From contig NZ_JAJOZS010000015.1 of the NCBI RefSeq assembly GCF_021168555.1, positions 1 through 64,000 on the forward strand: a DNA stretch of 64,000 nucleotides, given 5' to 3'. Source of the DNA: Stenotrophomonas sp. MMGLT7. GTDB taxonomy: Bacteria > Pseudomonadota > Gammaproteobacteria > Xanthomonadales > Xanthomonadaceae. Below, in pieces: positions 35,584 through 44,766 of the stretch (positions are counted from its first letter, which is position 1; each line of letters starts with the position of its first letter). Position numbers and translations under genes: made by a program. The notes beneath the pieces were generated by a model, which ran no database searches, was not told the origin of the DNA, and was given only the letters and a program-made list of their open reading frames with translations.

Positions 35584-37722
35584 TCATTGCCCGGCGTCCT
35601 GCCGCGCGCGCTCGGCCAGCGCAAGCCGGGCGCGGGCCGCCTGCAGGTAGCGTTCCAGCATCTCCAGCCAGGCGTCCTCGCTCAGTCCGCGTATTCCCGC
35701 GGCCCTGAGCACCAGGCAGTGCGCACGCTTGTCGGCGCGGCAGTTGCCGCCGCGCGCCCGCGGCAGCGCGACCTCCGCCCGCAGCTCGAACCCGGTCAAC
35801 AGCCGCCGGCCGCCGTTGAACACGGAGAGGTCCTCCACGTCCAGCCAGTTCAGCGGCTGCTCCACGCCGCGCAGCCGCAACGTTTCCGGCGTCAGCACCG
35901 CCAGCGGCCGCCGCGCGCGGCGGCGTCCGGCCATCGCCGCAACGATGGCCACGACTCCCGAGAACAGCGCAATGGTGCCGCGGCCCAGCGTCTCGGCCGA
36001 ACCGGATGCCTGCCCGTGCATGGTCGCCAGCGCATACAGCCCCCATCCCGACAGCACCACGCCGGTGATCAGCACGATCGCGAAGGCACGGCCGATGTCC
36101 TCGTGGATCTCCACCGCGGCGGCATCGACCGCCCCGGCCGCCTCTTCCAGCAGCTGCCGGTGGTGCGCATCCACCTCGTCCCCGATCGCCCGCAGGTCGT
36201 CGAGCAGCTGCGGTTCCAGCGCCGGCGGCAGGCATGCCGATGTCGCGGCATCCGGCCCCCGCCTCGCCCCGTCCAGTGCCGCCTCGGCCAGCGCGGCTTC
36301 CGGCTGCAGGCCCAGCGCGCTGATGCGCTGGCCCAGCAGCGGATGGCTGTCGGTCGGATGCGGCTGGCGGTCGTCCAGGTTGGCCAGCAGCGCCTGCGGC
36401 GACAGCCGCCCGGCCAGCTCGGCCAGCAGCGACGAGGCGCGCCGGCCGTCTCCGGCGTCCAGCGCGGTGCGCACCGCATGCTCGATCGCCGGCGCCAGCG
36501 CTGCGCTGCGCAGCAGGGCCGTGGCCGCGGCCTGCGCCGACACCCAGCCGGCACCCTTGGCATCGGCGCGGAACTCGCGCTCGCGGCTCCAGTGCTTGAC
36601 CGCCGCGTCGAACCGTTCGAGCACGAAGGTCCCCAGCAGCAGCGCCGGCTGCAGCAGCAGCGTGTCGTAGCGGCTGCCGCTGTGGGCGTCGGCGACCGCC
36701 GCCACGCTGCGCTCCATCTGTGCGTACAGCGGCACGAACCTGCGGCTGTAGGCGGTATCGTCGCCGGAGAAGTGCGCCAGCTCGTGGCCGACGATGGCGC
36801 GCAGCTCGTCGGCGTCGATGACCGCCAGCAGCGGCAGGTTCAGGTACAGCGTCCTGCCACGCAGCAGGCGCCGTTCCGGCAGCAGCGACAGCTCGCCCTC
36901 GGTGACGAAGAACCCTTCGGAAAGGCCGACCGCGATCTGCGCCGGGCGCTCGGTACCGGCCTGCCGGGCGAGGCCATCGACCAGTGCCCACAGCTGCGGC
37001 GCCTCGGCCTCGGACAGCGTGCGCGCCGGCAATGGCATCGGCTCCGGGGCCAGTGCGCGCATGGCCTGCCGCAGCACCCGCAGGGCGCCGGCGGCCAGCG
37101 CCAGGATCATCAGGCCCGCCAGCGCCAAAGCGATGCTGATGGGCGGGATCGCCAGCGAGAGCGCGCCGCTCTGCCACAGCGAGAGGACCTCGTAGCCGAC
37201 GATCGCCAGCGCCGCCAGCGCGGTCAGCGCGATCTGCCCGCCCATCTGCCACGGCAGCAGCCGGCGGATGCGCCGGAAGCCCGCCACCAGCGCATCGCGC
37301 GAGCGCCGTCCTGCGCGCGCCGCGCGCAGGGTGAGGACGAGGAACAGGGCGCTGCCCAGCGCGCACAGCCCGCCGGCGGCGATGACGAGCGGCGGCAGCA
37401 GCGACTGCACCGCGGCCAGGCGCTCGCTGCGCACGAAGGCCTGGCTGTGCAGCTCGGCCACCAGGTAGGCCGTATGCACCCCCATGGAGCGACCGTCGTC
37501 GAGTGTCACCTCGGCCTCGGGGTCGCGCTTTTCCAGCGCCAGGCGCTCGGCCATCGTCGCGTCCAGGTCGCGGCGGATGTCCTGCTGCGTGGACAGCAGT
37601 TGCCGCTGGCGGTACTGCTCGCCCACCCCGATCGCCGCCAGCAGCAGCGGCAGGACGATGGCGACCAGGATCAGGCGGAACGGGACGGCGCCCGCCGGGA
37701 TTGCGTTTTCTTTGTCGGACAT
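35584..37722 (-). CDS. Membrane-bound M48-family zinc metalloprotease
   Basis: The 712-residue protein has N-terminal membrane helices (residues about 16-33, 108-130, 165-182 and 190-212), then an M48 peptidase domain with zinc motif VGHELAHFSGDD (HELAH at 313-317). The third zinc ligand is probably the Glu in SREREFRADAKG near 370, a typical M48 pattern. Two more membrane helices occur near residues 550-600. The length is far greater than HtpX (about 290), so it is one of the larger M48 relatives. A role in membrane protein quality control is inferred. It converges with the gene ending at 35514. Confidence 0.87.
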   Translation of the reverse strand: MSDKENAIPAGAVPFRLILVAIVLPLLLAAIGVGEQYRQRQLLSTQQDIRRDLDATMAERLALEKRDPEAEVTLDDGRSMGVHTAYLVAELHSQAFVRSERLAAVQSLLPPLVIAAGGLCALGSALFLVLTLRAARAGRRSRDALVAGFRRIRRLLPWQMGGQIALTALAALAIVGYEVLSLWQSGALSLAIPPISIALALAGLMILALAAGALRVLRQAMRALAPEPMPLPARTLSEAEAPQLWALVDGLARQAGTERPAQIAVGLSEGFFVTEGELSLLPERRLLRGRTLYLNLPLLAVIDADELRAIVGHELAHFSGDDTAYSRRFVPLYAQMERSVAAVADAHSGSRYDTLLLQPALLLGTFVLERFDAAVKHWSREREFRADAKGAGWVSAQAAATALLRSAALAPAIEHAVRTALDAGDGRRASSLLAELAGRLSPQALLANLDDRQPHPTDSHPLLGQRISALGLQPEAALAEAALDGARRGPDAATSACLPPALEPQLLDDLRAIGDEVDAHHRQLLEEAAGAVDAAAVEIHEDIGRAFAIVLITGVVLSGWGLYALATMHGQASGSAETLGRGTIALFSGVVAIVAAMAGRRRARRPLAVLTPETLRLRGVEQPLNWLDVEDLSVFNGGRRLLTGFELRAEVALPRARGGNCRADKRAHCLVLRAAGIRGLSEDAWLEMLERYLQAARARLALAERARQDAGQ

Positions 37723-37837
37723 GGTGTTGCGTTCGTGCCTCTGCCTGCCTGGCGCAGGCCATGCCCGCCGGCGCGGCGAACGCGCAGGCGGCGGAAAGAT
37801 GCACGGGGGCCGCGGCCGCCCGTGCGGGGATGGACCG

Positions 37838-38275
37838 CTAGCGCTGCTCGAGATAGTCGGTCAGGAAGTGCTGCGCGTTCCCCGACCCGGACAGGTCCGC
37901 GTCGTACGACACCCAGTGCGCATCGGCCTCGCCCGGCAGGTACACCTCGCCACGGCCCTCGCGCAGGATCAGCACGACGAACTTCTTGCCGGCCACCGGA
38001 GTCCAGTAGCGGTCGCTGTCGTTGACACGCTCGACCTGCATCTTCTGGATCCTCATGTCCCAGTCGTGGTCGATCCCGCCGATCTGCACCAGGGCCTCGT
38101 TGGCCGTGCGCGGGCCGATGCGCAGGGTCCACACCTTCAGCCCTTCGGCTCCGGCATAGGCCTTGACCGAGGTGGCGATCTCCGGCCGCGGCGCTTCCGC
38201 CCGCAGCGGCGCCGACAGCCCCGTGCCCAGCATCAACAGGCCGGCCAACACGCCGACCGCCATCTTCTTCGTCAT
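37838..38275 (-). CDS. Small exported unknown protein
   Basis: The 145-residue product begins MTKKMAVGVLAGLLMLGTGL, a clear signal peptide. The mature part has LKVWTLRIGPRTANEALVQI and KKFVVLILREGRGEVYLPGE and looks beta-rich. I do not recognise a family. The ATG at 38275 with GGAG nine bases upstream is preferred over ATGs further upstream. It runs into the M48 protease gene after a 115-bp gap and could share its transcript. Confidence 0.72.
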   Translation of the reverse strand: MTKKMAVGVLAGLLMLGTGLSAPLRAEAPRPEIATSVKAYAGAEGLKVWTLRIGPRTANEALVQIGGIDHDWDMRIQKMQVERVNDSDRYWTPVAGKKFVVLILREGRGEVYLPGEADAHWVSYDADLSGSGNAQHFLTDYLEQR

Positions 38276-38441
38276 CGCAGACCGCTCCATGTGAAAACGT
38301 GGCGGCACCAGGGAGCGGACACCGGGTCCGGCCTTCCCTGCGCCAGAACCGGGCATCTTACCGGATCGTCCGATCCGCCCGCGCGCTCGCTCCGGGCGGC
38401 GCCACTGCTGCGGCGGCCCGTGCAGCCCCTAGAATGCCGCC

Positions 38442-39380
38442 ATGAACCAATTCGACCGCGTCCGCGACTACCTCACCGGCCTGCAGGACCGCATCTGCGC
38501 CGCCATCGAGACGGCAGATGGCCAGGCCCGCTTCACGGAAGACCGCTGGCAGCGCGCCCCCGACGACGCCGGCGGCGGCAACCCGCCAGGCAGTGGCGGC
38601 GGACGCACCCGCGTGCTCAAGGGCGGGGCGGTGTTCGAACAGGCCGGCATCGGCTTCTCCGATGTCGCCGGCAGCCGCCTGCCGCCCTCGGCCAGCGCAC
38701 ACCGGCCGGAACTGGCCGGCGCCAGCTGGCGTGCCTGCGGCGTGTCGCTGGTGTTCCACCCGCGCAATCCCTACGTGCCGACCACGCACGCCAACGTGCG
38801 CTACTTCCGCGCCGAGCGCGACGGCGAGCCGGTCGCGGCCTGGTTCGGCGGCGGCTTCGACCTGACCCCGTTCTACCCGTTCGACGAGGACGTGCGGCAC
38901 TGGCACCAGGTGGCGCACGCGCTGTGCGCGCCGTTCGGCGACACCCGCTACCCGGCGCACAAGCGCTGGTGCGACGAGTACTTCTTCCTGCGCCACCGCA
39001 ACGAGACGCGCGGCATCGGCGGGCTGTTCTTCGACGACCTGGGCGGGGACTTCGAGACCGACTTCGCCTACCTGCGCGCGGTCGGCGACGGCTTCCTCGA
39101 CGCCTACCTGCCGATCGTCGATCGCCGCCGCGACACGCCCTACGGCGAGCGCGAGCGCGCCTTCCAGCTCTACCGGCGCGGGCGCTACGTCGAGTTCAAC
39201 CTGGTCTACGACCGCGGCACGCTGTTCGGGCTGCAGAGCGGCGGCCGCGCCGAGAGCATCCTGATGAGCCTGCCGCCGATGGTGCGCTGGGAGTACGGCT
39301 ACGTCCCCGAGGCCGGCAGCGCCGAGGCGCGGCTGGCCGACTACCTGGTCCCGCGCGACTGGCTGGAACCGCCGCGATGA
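38442..39380 (+). CDS. hemF: Oxygen-dependent coproporphyrinogen III oxidase HemF
   Basis: HemF converts coproporphyrinogen III to protoporphyrinogen IX using oxygen in haem synthesis. The 312-residue protein has the family's highly conserved stretches: [60 protein letters not shown] and [15 protein letters not shown], with [20 protein letters not shown] near the C-terminus. Length is normal. The stop overlaps the start of the DUF2164 gene. The hemDXY genes lie 14 kb away, so haem genes are scattered. Confidence 0.97.
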   Translation: MNQFDRVRDYLTGLQDRICAAIETADGQARFTEDRWQRAPDDAGGGNPPGSGGGRTRVLKGGAVFEQAGIGFSDVAGSRLPPSASAHRPELAGASWRACGVSLVFHPRNPYVPTTHANVRYFRAERDGEPVAAWFGGGFDLTPFYPFDEDVRHWHQVAHALCAPFGDTRYPAHKRWCDEYFFLRHRNETRGIGGLFFDDLGGDFETDFAYLRAVGDGFLDAYLPIVDRRRDTPYGERERAFQLYRRGRYVEFNLVYDRGTLFGLQSGGRAESILMSLPPMVRWEYGYVPEAGSAEARLADYLVPRDWLEPPR

Positions 39381-39619
39381 TCGAGCTCGGCAAGGACGAG
39401 AAGGCGCTGCTGGTCGCAAAGATCCAGCGCTACTTCGAGCAGGAGCTGCAACAGCGGATCGGCGGCTTCGATGCGCAGTTCCTGCTGGACTTCTTCGCCC
39501 GCGAGGCCGGCGCGCACTTCTACAACCGCGGGCTGCACGATGCGCAGGCGCTGATCGCGCTGCGGCTGGAGGACCTGGCCGACGCCATCTACCAGCTGGA
39601 ACGGCCCACGCAGGGATGA
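39377..39619 (+). CDS. DUF2164 family protein
   Basis: The 80-residue product ([20 protein letters not shown]) matches the small DUF2164 family: [40 protein letters not shown], then [10 protein letters not shown]. Function is unknown. The ATG overlaps the hemF stop (ATGA), so it is translationally coupled to hemF. No signal or membrane segment is seen. Confidence 0.9.
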   Translation: MIELGKDEKALLVAKIQRYFEQELQQRIGGFDAQFLLDFFAREAGAHFYNRGLHDAQALIALRLEDLADAIYQLERPTQG

Positions 39620-39620
39620 A

Positions 39621-39716
39621 CCCGTGGCCCGGGCAAGGCCGCGGGCCGCACCCGGCGCAGCGGTGGCGATGCGCGCCTGCGCTTCCCGGGTGCGCTGCGC
39701 TTGCCCGGGCCACGGG
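39621..39716. repeat. Nested palindromic intergenic element
   Basis: Perfect inverted 17-bp arms CCCGTGGCCCGGGCAAG (39621-39637) and its complement (39700-39716) enclose GC-rich internal stems. The right half reads cccgggtgcgctgcgcttg, a variant of the 'cccgggtgcgcttcgctta' element also seen at 56811-56839. It lies between the convergent DUF2164 and DUF421 genes and may act as a bidirectional transcription stop. Confidence 0.65.
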
Positions 39717-39760
39717 GACCTCACGCCTCGGACATCCCGCAGCGAAGGCGCTCCGGCCGC

Positions 39761-40240
39761 CTACTCGTCCTTGTACTGGATGATGGTGATGCGCCCGCTG
39801 GTCTCCAGCAGCGCCAGCTTCACCTTGTCGATACCGGGGCAGCCGTCCATGCGCATCGCCTCCTCGAAGTCGGCACGGCTGACCAGCTCGCGCCGCAGCA
39901 CCTGGCGGAACACCCGGCCGTCGCGCGCCAGCACGATCGGCTCGCCCTCGATCACGCGCTTGAGCCGCATGCTGCGCGCACTCATCCAGCCGGCCAGGTA
40001 GTTGATCGCCAGCAGCGTCGCGGCCAGCAGCAGGCCGCCCAGCAGCGAGGAATCCTCGCCGATCAGCGAGTTCTGAACCGCGTTGCCCAGCAGCACCACC
40101 AGCAGCATGTCGAACGGGGTGAACTGGCCGACCGTGCGCTTGCCGGACAGGCGCACCAGCGCCAGCACGACCACATACACCACCACCGCCCGCAGCACGA
40201 ACTCGTACCAGGGCATGGCCATGTCGAACAGGTCGCTCAT
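39761..40240 (-). CDS. DUF421 (YetF-like) membrane protein
   Basis: The 159-residue product has two to three N-terminal helices (WYEFVLRAVVVYVVVLALVR and LLGGLLLAATLLAINYLAGW) with the family motif RLSGKRTVGQFTPFDMLLVV. A small cytosolic DUF421 domain follows (EGEPIVLARDGRVFRQVLRR). ATG 40240 (MSDLFDMAMPWYEF) is preceded by GGAG; upstream residues are unlike the family. Function is unknown; links to envelope stress are only general knowledge of YetF/YcaP proteins. Confidence 0.88.
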   Translation of the reverse strand: MSDLFDMAMPWYEFVLRAVVVYVVVLALVRLSGKRTVGQFTPFDMLLVVLLGNAVQNSLIGEDSSLLGGLLLAATLLAINYLAGWMSARSMRLKRVIEGEPIVLARDGRVFRQVLRRELVSRADFEEAMRMDGCPGIDKVKLALLETSGRITIIQYKDE

Positions 40241-40352
40241 CGCTCCACCGTCATCGTCGGGACGACCGCACCGTAGGCGCCGGCCCATGAAAGAGACGCG
40301 AGGATGGCGCCCGGACGGATCGGCGCGCGGCCGGCGACTGCGTGCGGGACAT

Positions 40353-40388
40353 AAAAAAGCCCCACCGACCAGGGGAGGATCGGTGGGG
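40353..40388 (-). terminator. Intrinsic terminator of the sX13-like RNA
   Basis: A perfect 9-bp stem, CCCCACCGA with TCGGTGGGG, and an 11-base C-rich loop are followed by C and six T residues on the minus strand. It may also end polA transcripts that read through. Confidence 0.92.
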
Positions 40389-40477
40389 CCAGGGAACGGC
40401 AACTTGGGGAGGAGTCGCCGTTCCAGTAGATCTTCTCCAGGGGATGGGAGAGATCCGCGACAGGCATTGCGCCTGCC
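40353..40477 (-). ncRNA. sX13: sX13-like small RNA downstream of polA
   Basis: A compact transcript unit of about 125 nt is visible on the minus strand. Three successive stem-loops each expose a CCCC-containing loop. SL1 pairs 40447-40455 with 40429-40438 (loop CATCCCCT). SL2 pairs 40413-40422 with 40395-40404 (loop CCTCCCCA). SL3 is the terminator stem (loop TCCTCCCCTGG). A small GGCAGGC/GCCTGTC hairpin precedes them. Xanthomonas sX13 lies in a similar intergenic region beside polA and has C-rich loops that target G-rich ribosome-binding regions (recollection). The 5' end is estimated from an extended -10 box. The exact length is not determined. Confidence 0.8.
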
Positions 40478-40481
40478 GGGT

Positions 40482-40490
40482 GCTATATCA
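40482..40490 (-). promoter_or_regulatory. Extended -10 promoter of the sX13-like RNA
   Basis: The minus strand reads TGATATAGC, where TGN precedes the -10 hexamer TATAGC. No good -35 hexamer is found at 16-18 bases, which fits an extended -10 promoter. The predicted start is at about 40475-40477. Confidence 0.5.
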
Positions 40491-40683
40491 ACACCGCAGA
40501 CATTGATGGATCGTGAAGATCACCGCGGCCGATTCGGGAGAATTAAGGGGTGATTCATTCTTCCGGCCATTATCGGCCGCGCATTAACTCAGATGAATAC
40601 GCTCGCCAAATCTCCAGCGAAAACATCGGCTTGCACATAATCCTCACGCCAGTAAATTGGCGGTCGCGCGGTTTCCGATGCAA

Positions 40684-43449
40684 TCAATGCGCCTGGTCCC
40701 AGTTGCCGCCGATCCCGGCATCGACCACCAGCGGCACCTTCAGCTGCGCCGCGCCGGCCATGCGCTGCACGACCTCGCCGCGCAGGGTGTCGATGAAGTC
40801 GGCATCGGCCTCGAACACCAGTTCGTCGTGCACCTGCAGGATCATCAGCGCGCGCTCGCGGTGATCGGCCAGCCACTGGTCCACGCTCACCATCGCGCGC
40901 TTGATGATGTCCGCCGCGGTGCCCTGCATCGGCGCGTTGATCGCCGCGCGCTCGGCGCCGGCGCGCAGGCCCTGGTTGCGGGCGTCGATGTCGTTGAGGT
41001 ACAGCCGGCGGCCGAACAGCGTCTCCACGTAGCCGCGCTCGCGCGCCTGGCTGCGCATGCGTTCCATGAAGTCGCGCACGCCCGGGTAGCGGCTGAAGTA
41101 CAGCGCCACGTAGTCCTGCGCCTGGCCGCGGTCGATGCCCAGGTTGCGCGCCAGGCCGAACGCGCTCATGCCGTACATCAGGCCGAAGTTGATCGCCTTG
41201 GCGGCGCGGCGCTCGTTGGTGGTGACCTCCTCCAGCGGCCGCCCGAACACCTCGGCGGCGGTGGCGCGGTGGATGTCGGCGCCGGCGGCGAAGGCGCGCA
41301 GCAGGCCGGCGTCCTCGGACAGGTGGGCCATGATCCGCAACTCGATCTGCGAGTAGTCGCAGGCCAGCAGCACGCGCCCGGGCGGGGCGACGAAGGCGCG
41401 GCGGATGCGGCGCCCGTCCTCGCTGCGGATCGGGATGTTCTGCAGGTTGGGATCGGAGGACGACAGCCGCCCGGTGGCGGCGCCGGACTGGTGGTAGCTG
41501 GTGTGCAGGCGGCCGGTGTCCGGGTTGACCATCTCCGGCAGCTTGTCGGTGTAGGTGCTGCGCAGCTTGGCCAGGCCGCGGTACTCCAGGATCGTGCGCG
41601 GCAGCTCGTGCTGGTCGGCGATCGCCTCCAGCGCCTCCTCGTTGGTGGAAGGTTGCCCCTTGGGGGTCTTCAGCAGCGCCGGCAGCTTGAGTTCGTCGAA
41701 CAGCACCGCCTGCAACTGCTTGGGCGAATCCAGGTTGAAGCTGCGCCCGGCCAGCTCGGTGGCCTTCTGCTGGGCGGCGAGCATGCGTCGCGACAGGTCC
41801 GCGCTCTGCCGGCGCAGCTCGTCGCCGTCGATGTGCACGCCGTTGGCCTCCACCCGCGCCAGCACCGCCACCAGCGGCATCTCGATCTCGCGGTACACCC
41901 GCTCCAGCGCCGGCTCGGCCGCCAGCTGCGGCGCCAGCGCCGCGTGCAGGCGCAGGGTGACGTCGGCGTCCTCGGCGGCGTAGCCGGTGGCATCGTCGAT
42001 GGCCACCTGCGAGAACGGGATCTTCTTGGCGCCCTTGCCGGCCACGTCCTCGTACTTGACGGTGTCGTAGCCCAGGTAGCGCCGCGCCAGCGAATCCATG
42101 TCGTGGCGGCTGGCGGTGGAGTTGAGCACGAAGCTCTCGAGCATGGTGTCGTCGCGGTAGCCGCGCAGCTCGATGCCGTGGCGGCGCAGCACGTGCAGGT
42201 CGTACTTGCCGTGCTGGCCGACCTTGGCCACCGCCGCGTCCTCCAGCAGCGGCCTGACCATGGCCAGCGCCTCGGCCAGGTCCAGCTGCGCCGGCGCGCC
42301 GGGATAGTCGTGCCCCAGCGGGACGTAGGCGGCCTTGCCCGGCTCGGCGGCGAAGCTCATCCCGATCAGGCGCGCGCGCATCGGGTCGAGCGAGTCGGTC
42401 TCGGTGTCGAAGGCGAAGCGGCCGGCCGCGCGCAATGCCTCCAGCCAGGCCTGCAGCCGCTGCGGGGTGGTCACCGCCTCGTACTCGCCGCGGGCGGCCA
42501 GCGCCGGGTCCAGGTCCGCGGCGGCCTCGGTCGCGGCCTTGGCGTAGCCGGCGGCGGTGCCGCGCAGGCTGGGCGCCGCCTCCGAGACGTTCTCCGGCAC
42601 CGCGGCGCCGTCCAGCTCCTTCAGCGCCTGGGTGAAGCCGTAGCGCCCGTAGAGCTGGCGCAGCGCATCGGCATCGCGCTCGCGCAGCGCCAGCGTGCGC
42701 GGCCCGCCCTCCAGCCGGACGTCGGTCTTGATCGTCACCAGCTCGCGGTTGAGCGGCAGCCGCGGCAGCGCCGCGCGCAGGTTCTCGCCGATCTTGCCCT
42801 TGATCGACTCGGCGTTGGCGATCACCGCGTCCAGCGAGCCGTACTCGGCCAGCCACTTGGCCGCGGTCTTGGGGCCGCACTTCTCCACCCCCGGCACGTT
42901 GTCGATGGCATCGCCCATCAGCGCCAGGTAGTCCACGATCTGGTCGGCGCGCACGCCGAACTTGGCCATCACCGCCTCGTCCGAGTCGGTGTGGCTGCCG
43001 CTCATGGTGTTGACCAGGCGTACGCCCGGGCGCACCAGCTGGGCGAAGTCCTTGTCGCCGGTGGAGATGGTCACCTCCAGCGCCTCGGCCACGCCGGCCA
43101 GCGCCAGCGTGCCGATCACGTCGTCGGCCTCCACCCCCGGCACGCGCAGGATGGTGATGCCCAGCGCGTGCACGATCTCGCACATCGGCTCGACCTGCGA
43201 GCGCAGCTCGTCGGGCATCGGCGGACGGTTGGCCTTGTAGGCCGGGTACAGGTCGTCGCGGAAGGTCTTGCCGGGCGCGTCGACGACGAAGGCGACGTAC
43301 TCGGGCCGCTCCTTGAGGGTGGCGCGCAGCATGTTGACCACGCCGAACAGCGCGCCGGTCGGCTCGCCCTGCGCATTGGTCAGCGGCGGCAGCGCATGGA
43401 AGGCGCGGTACAGGTAACTGGACCCGTCGATCAGGACTAATCTGCTCAT
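40684..43449 (-). CDS. polA: DNA polymerase I
   Basis: The 921-residue enzyme fills gaps and removes RNA primers. The 5'-3' exonuclease domain covers about residues 1-300 (MSRLVLIDGSSYLYRAFHAL, ALMGDAIDNVPGVEKCGPKT). The 3'-5' exonuclease domain keeps the catalytic D-x-E in FAFDTETDSLDPM, so proofreading is probably retained. Polymerase motifs A, B and C are DYSQIELR, RRAAKAINFGLMYG and QVHDELVFE. Length is normal for gammaproteobacterial PolA. An sRNA gene follows it on the same strand, as spf does in E. coli and ErsA in Pseudomonas. Confidence 0.98.
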   Translation of the reverse strand: MSRLVLIDGSSYLYRAFHALPPLTNAQGEPTGALFGVVNMLRATLKERPEYVAFVVDAPGKTFRDDLYPAYKANRPPMPDELRSQVEPMCEIVHALGITILRVPGVEADDVIGTLALAGVAEALEVTISTGDKDFAQLVRPGVRLVNTMSGSHTDSDEAVMAKFGVRADQIVDYLALMGDAIDNVPGVEKCGPKTAAKWLAEYGSLDAVIANAESIKGKIGENLRAALPRLPLNRELVTIKTDVRLEGGPRTLALRERDADALRQLYGRYGFTQALKELDGAAVPENVSEAAPSLRGTAAGYAKAATEAAADLDPALAARGEYEAVTTPQRLQAWLEALRAAGRFAFDTETDSLDPMRARLIGMSFAAEPGKAAYVPLGHDYPGAPAQLDLAEALAMVRPLLEDAAVAKVGQHGKYDLHVLRRHGIELRGYRDDTMLESFVLNSTASRHDMDSLARRYLGYDTVKYEDVAGKGAKKIPFSQVAIDDATGYAAEDADVTLRLHAALAPQLAAEPALERVYREIEMPLVAVLARVEANGVHIDGDELRRQSADLSRRMLAAQQKATELAGRSFNLDSPKQLQAVLFDELKLPALLKTPKGQPSTNEEALEAIADQHELPRTILEYRGLAKLRSTYTDKLPEMVNPDTGRLHTSYHQSGAATGRLSSSDPNLQNIPIRSEDGRRIRRAFVAPPGRVLLACDYSQIELRIMAHLSEDAGLLRAFAAGADIHRATAAEVFGRPLEEVTTNERRAAKAINFGLMYGMSAFGLARNLGIDRGQAQDYVALYFSRYPGVRDFMERMRSQARERGYVETLFGRRLYLNDIDARNQGLRAGAERAAINAPMQGTAADIIKRAMVSVDQWLADHRERALMILQVHDELVFEADADFIDTLRGEVVQRMAGAAQLKVPLVVDAGIGGNWDQAH

Positions 43450-43541
43450 CGCGCAATTCTACGCTGAGGCCCGCGGGCCTCCCGCCGGCGAGCGCGGGCA
43501 GCGCATAATCGGCCTTCATTCGACTGGAGGGAGCACCCCCG

Positions 43542-43826
43542 ATGAAAGCCCTGATGCTGATTCCGCTGCTGATGCTGGCCGGTTGCGCCAGCACCGGCGG
43601 GCTGGGCGCGCCGCCGGTGGACGTGAGCGGCGCCGACGTGGCCACGCGCACGATGGACAACGGCGACACGGTCGAGGAGTACCGCGTGGCCGGGCAGCTG
43701 CGCATGGTCAAGGTCACCCCGTCGCGCGGCGCGCCGTACTACCTCTACGACAAGAACGGCGACGGCCGCATGGACAACGACAAGGACGGCGTCTCGCCGG
43801 TGTACTGGAAACTCTACAGCTGGTAA
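43542..43826 (+). CDS. DUF2782 family lipoprotein
   Basis: The 94-residue product has a lipobox in LIPLLMLAGC (Cys near residue 15). The mature part carries RTMDNGDTVEEYRVAGQLRM and the typical YYLYDKNGDGRMDNDKD, a Ca-binding-looking Asp-rich turn seen in DUF2782. Function is unknown. Such genes are often found beside polA in gammaproteobacteria. A GGAGGGAGC ribosome site precedes the ATG. Confidence 0.88.
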   Translation: MKALMLIPLLMLAGCASTGGLGAPPVDVSGADVATRTMDNGDTVEEYRVAGQLRMVKVTPSRGAPYYLYDKNGDGRMDNDKDGVSPVYWKLYSW

Positions 43827-43840
43827 GGGAACAGCGCTCT

Positions 43841-43986
43841 CCCTTCTCCCGCTTGCGGGGCTGGGCACCCTCGGGGTGGAAGGTGGCGCGCAGCGCCGGA
43901 TGGGGGAGCTTCTGCTGTTGCTTTCCCATGCTCCGGGCAACCCCCATCCGCCCTTCGGGCACCTGCCCCCGCAAGCGGGAGAAGGG
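43841..43986. repeat. Long inverted-repeat element (146 bp)
   Basis: Perfect inverted 20-bp arms at 43841-43860 (cccttctcccgcttgcgggg) and 43967-43986 enclose about 106 bases with further internal complementarity (ccggatgggggagcttctgc and cccccatccgcccttcgggc). The family is recognisable as a xanthomonad intergenic repeat. It lies just after the DUF2782 stop codon and contains no gene. Confidence 0.75.
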
Positions 43987-44074
43987 AACGGCCGTGGCTT
44001 TGATCAAGGGACAGTGACAGGCAAGGGATCCTGCCGAAGCCGTGCCGCGCTTCCAGCCTCCCGCCGCTTCAACA

Positions 44075-44109
44075 GAAAATCAGGAGGCCGCGCCGAAGCG
44101 CGGCCTCCT
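44075..44109 (-). terminator. Terminator of the universal stress protein gene
   Basis: A perfect 12-bp stem (AGGAGGCCGCGC / GCGCGGCCTCCT) with a UUCG loop on the minus strand is followed by GATTTTCTG. It starts about 37 bases after the stress protein stop codon at 44147. Confidence 0.85.
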
Positions 44110-44146
44110 GCCCTTCTTCCCGGCCACCCGACCGGGACACACACAC

Positions 44147-44593
44147 TCAGCGGATCACCAGCACCGGTGCCGTGCTGCGGGTCAGCACCTCGGCGGTCTG
44201 GCTGCCCAGCAGCACCCGGCTCACGCCGCGGCGGCCGTGCGAGGTCATCACGATCAGGTCGTTGCCGCGCTCGGTGGCGGTATCGATGATGCCGTCGGCG
44301 GCATAGCGGTCGAGCACGTGCACCGTCTCGGCGCTCACCCCGGCCGCCTGCGCCTGCTCCAGCGCCGGCTTGAGGACGGCCTGCGCCGCTTCCTCGCGCT
44401 CCTTCTTGTACTCGGGCGTGGCCTGGTAGCCGACGCTCCAGCCCATGGCGTCGTACATGCCCATGGCCCACGGCTCGGACACGGTGAGGATGTCGACCTT
44501 CGAACCCAGTGCGGCGGCCAGGGCAAGTCCCTGCTGCAGGCCCTTGTTGGCCAGCTCGGAACCGTCGGTGGCGATCAGGATGCGCTTGTACAT
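44147..44593 (-). CDS. Universal stress protein (UspA family)
   Basis: The 148-residue single-domain Usp begins MYKRILIATDGSELANKGLQ. It ends with the nucleotide-binding-type motif SHGRRGVSRVLLGSQTAEVL, followed by STAPVLVI. These small ATP-binding proteins support stress survival. The ATG at 44593 has GGGAG nine bases upstream; a longer frame upstream lacks family residues. It has its own UUCG terminator and appears monocistronic. Confidence 0.95.
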   Translation of the reverse strand: MYKRILIATDGSELANKGLQQGLALAAALGSKVDILTVSEPWAMGMYDAMGWSVGYQATPEYKKEREEAAQAVLKPALEQAQAAGVSAETVHVLDRYAADGIIDTATERGNDLIVMTSHGRRGVSRVLLGSQTAEVLTRSTAPVLVIR

Positions 44594-44728
44594 TGACTCA
44601 ACTCCCTTCGTGGAGGCCGGTACGGAGTACGGGTCCACTATGGCCCGCCGCCCCGGCGCCGGCGTTGATCTGGATCAAGACCGCGCCATCGTAGCGCGGC
44701 CGCGCCGTGCCGGCGGCGTTTCCGGCGT

Positions 44729-44757
44729 CGCGCTCCCGCCGCAGCGGCGGAAGCGCG
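44729..44757 (-). terminator. Possible hairpin terminator of the M16 peptidase gene
   Basis: CGCGCTCCCGCCGC and GCGGCGGAAGCGCG pair at 13 of 14 positions immediately downstream of the M16 stop codon. There is no T-tract, so termination may be rho-dependent or partial. Confidence 0.4.
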
Positions 44758-44766
44758 AGCCGGCCC

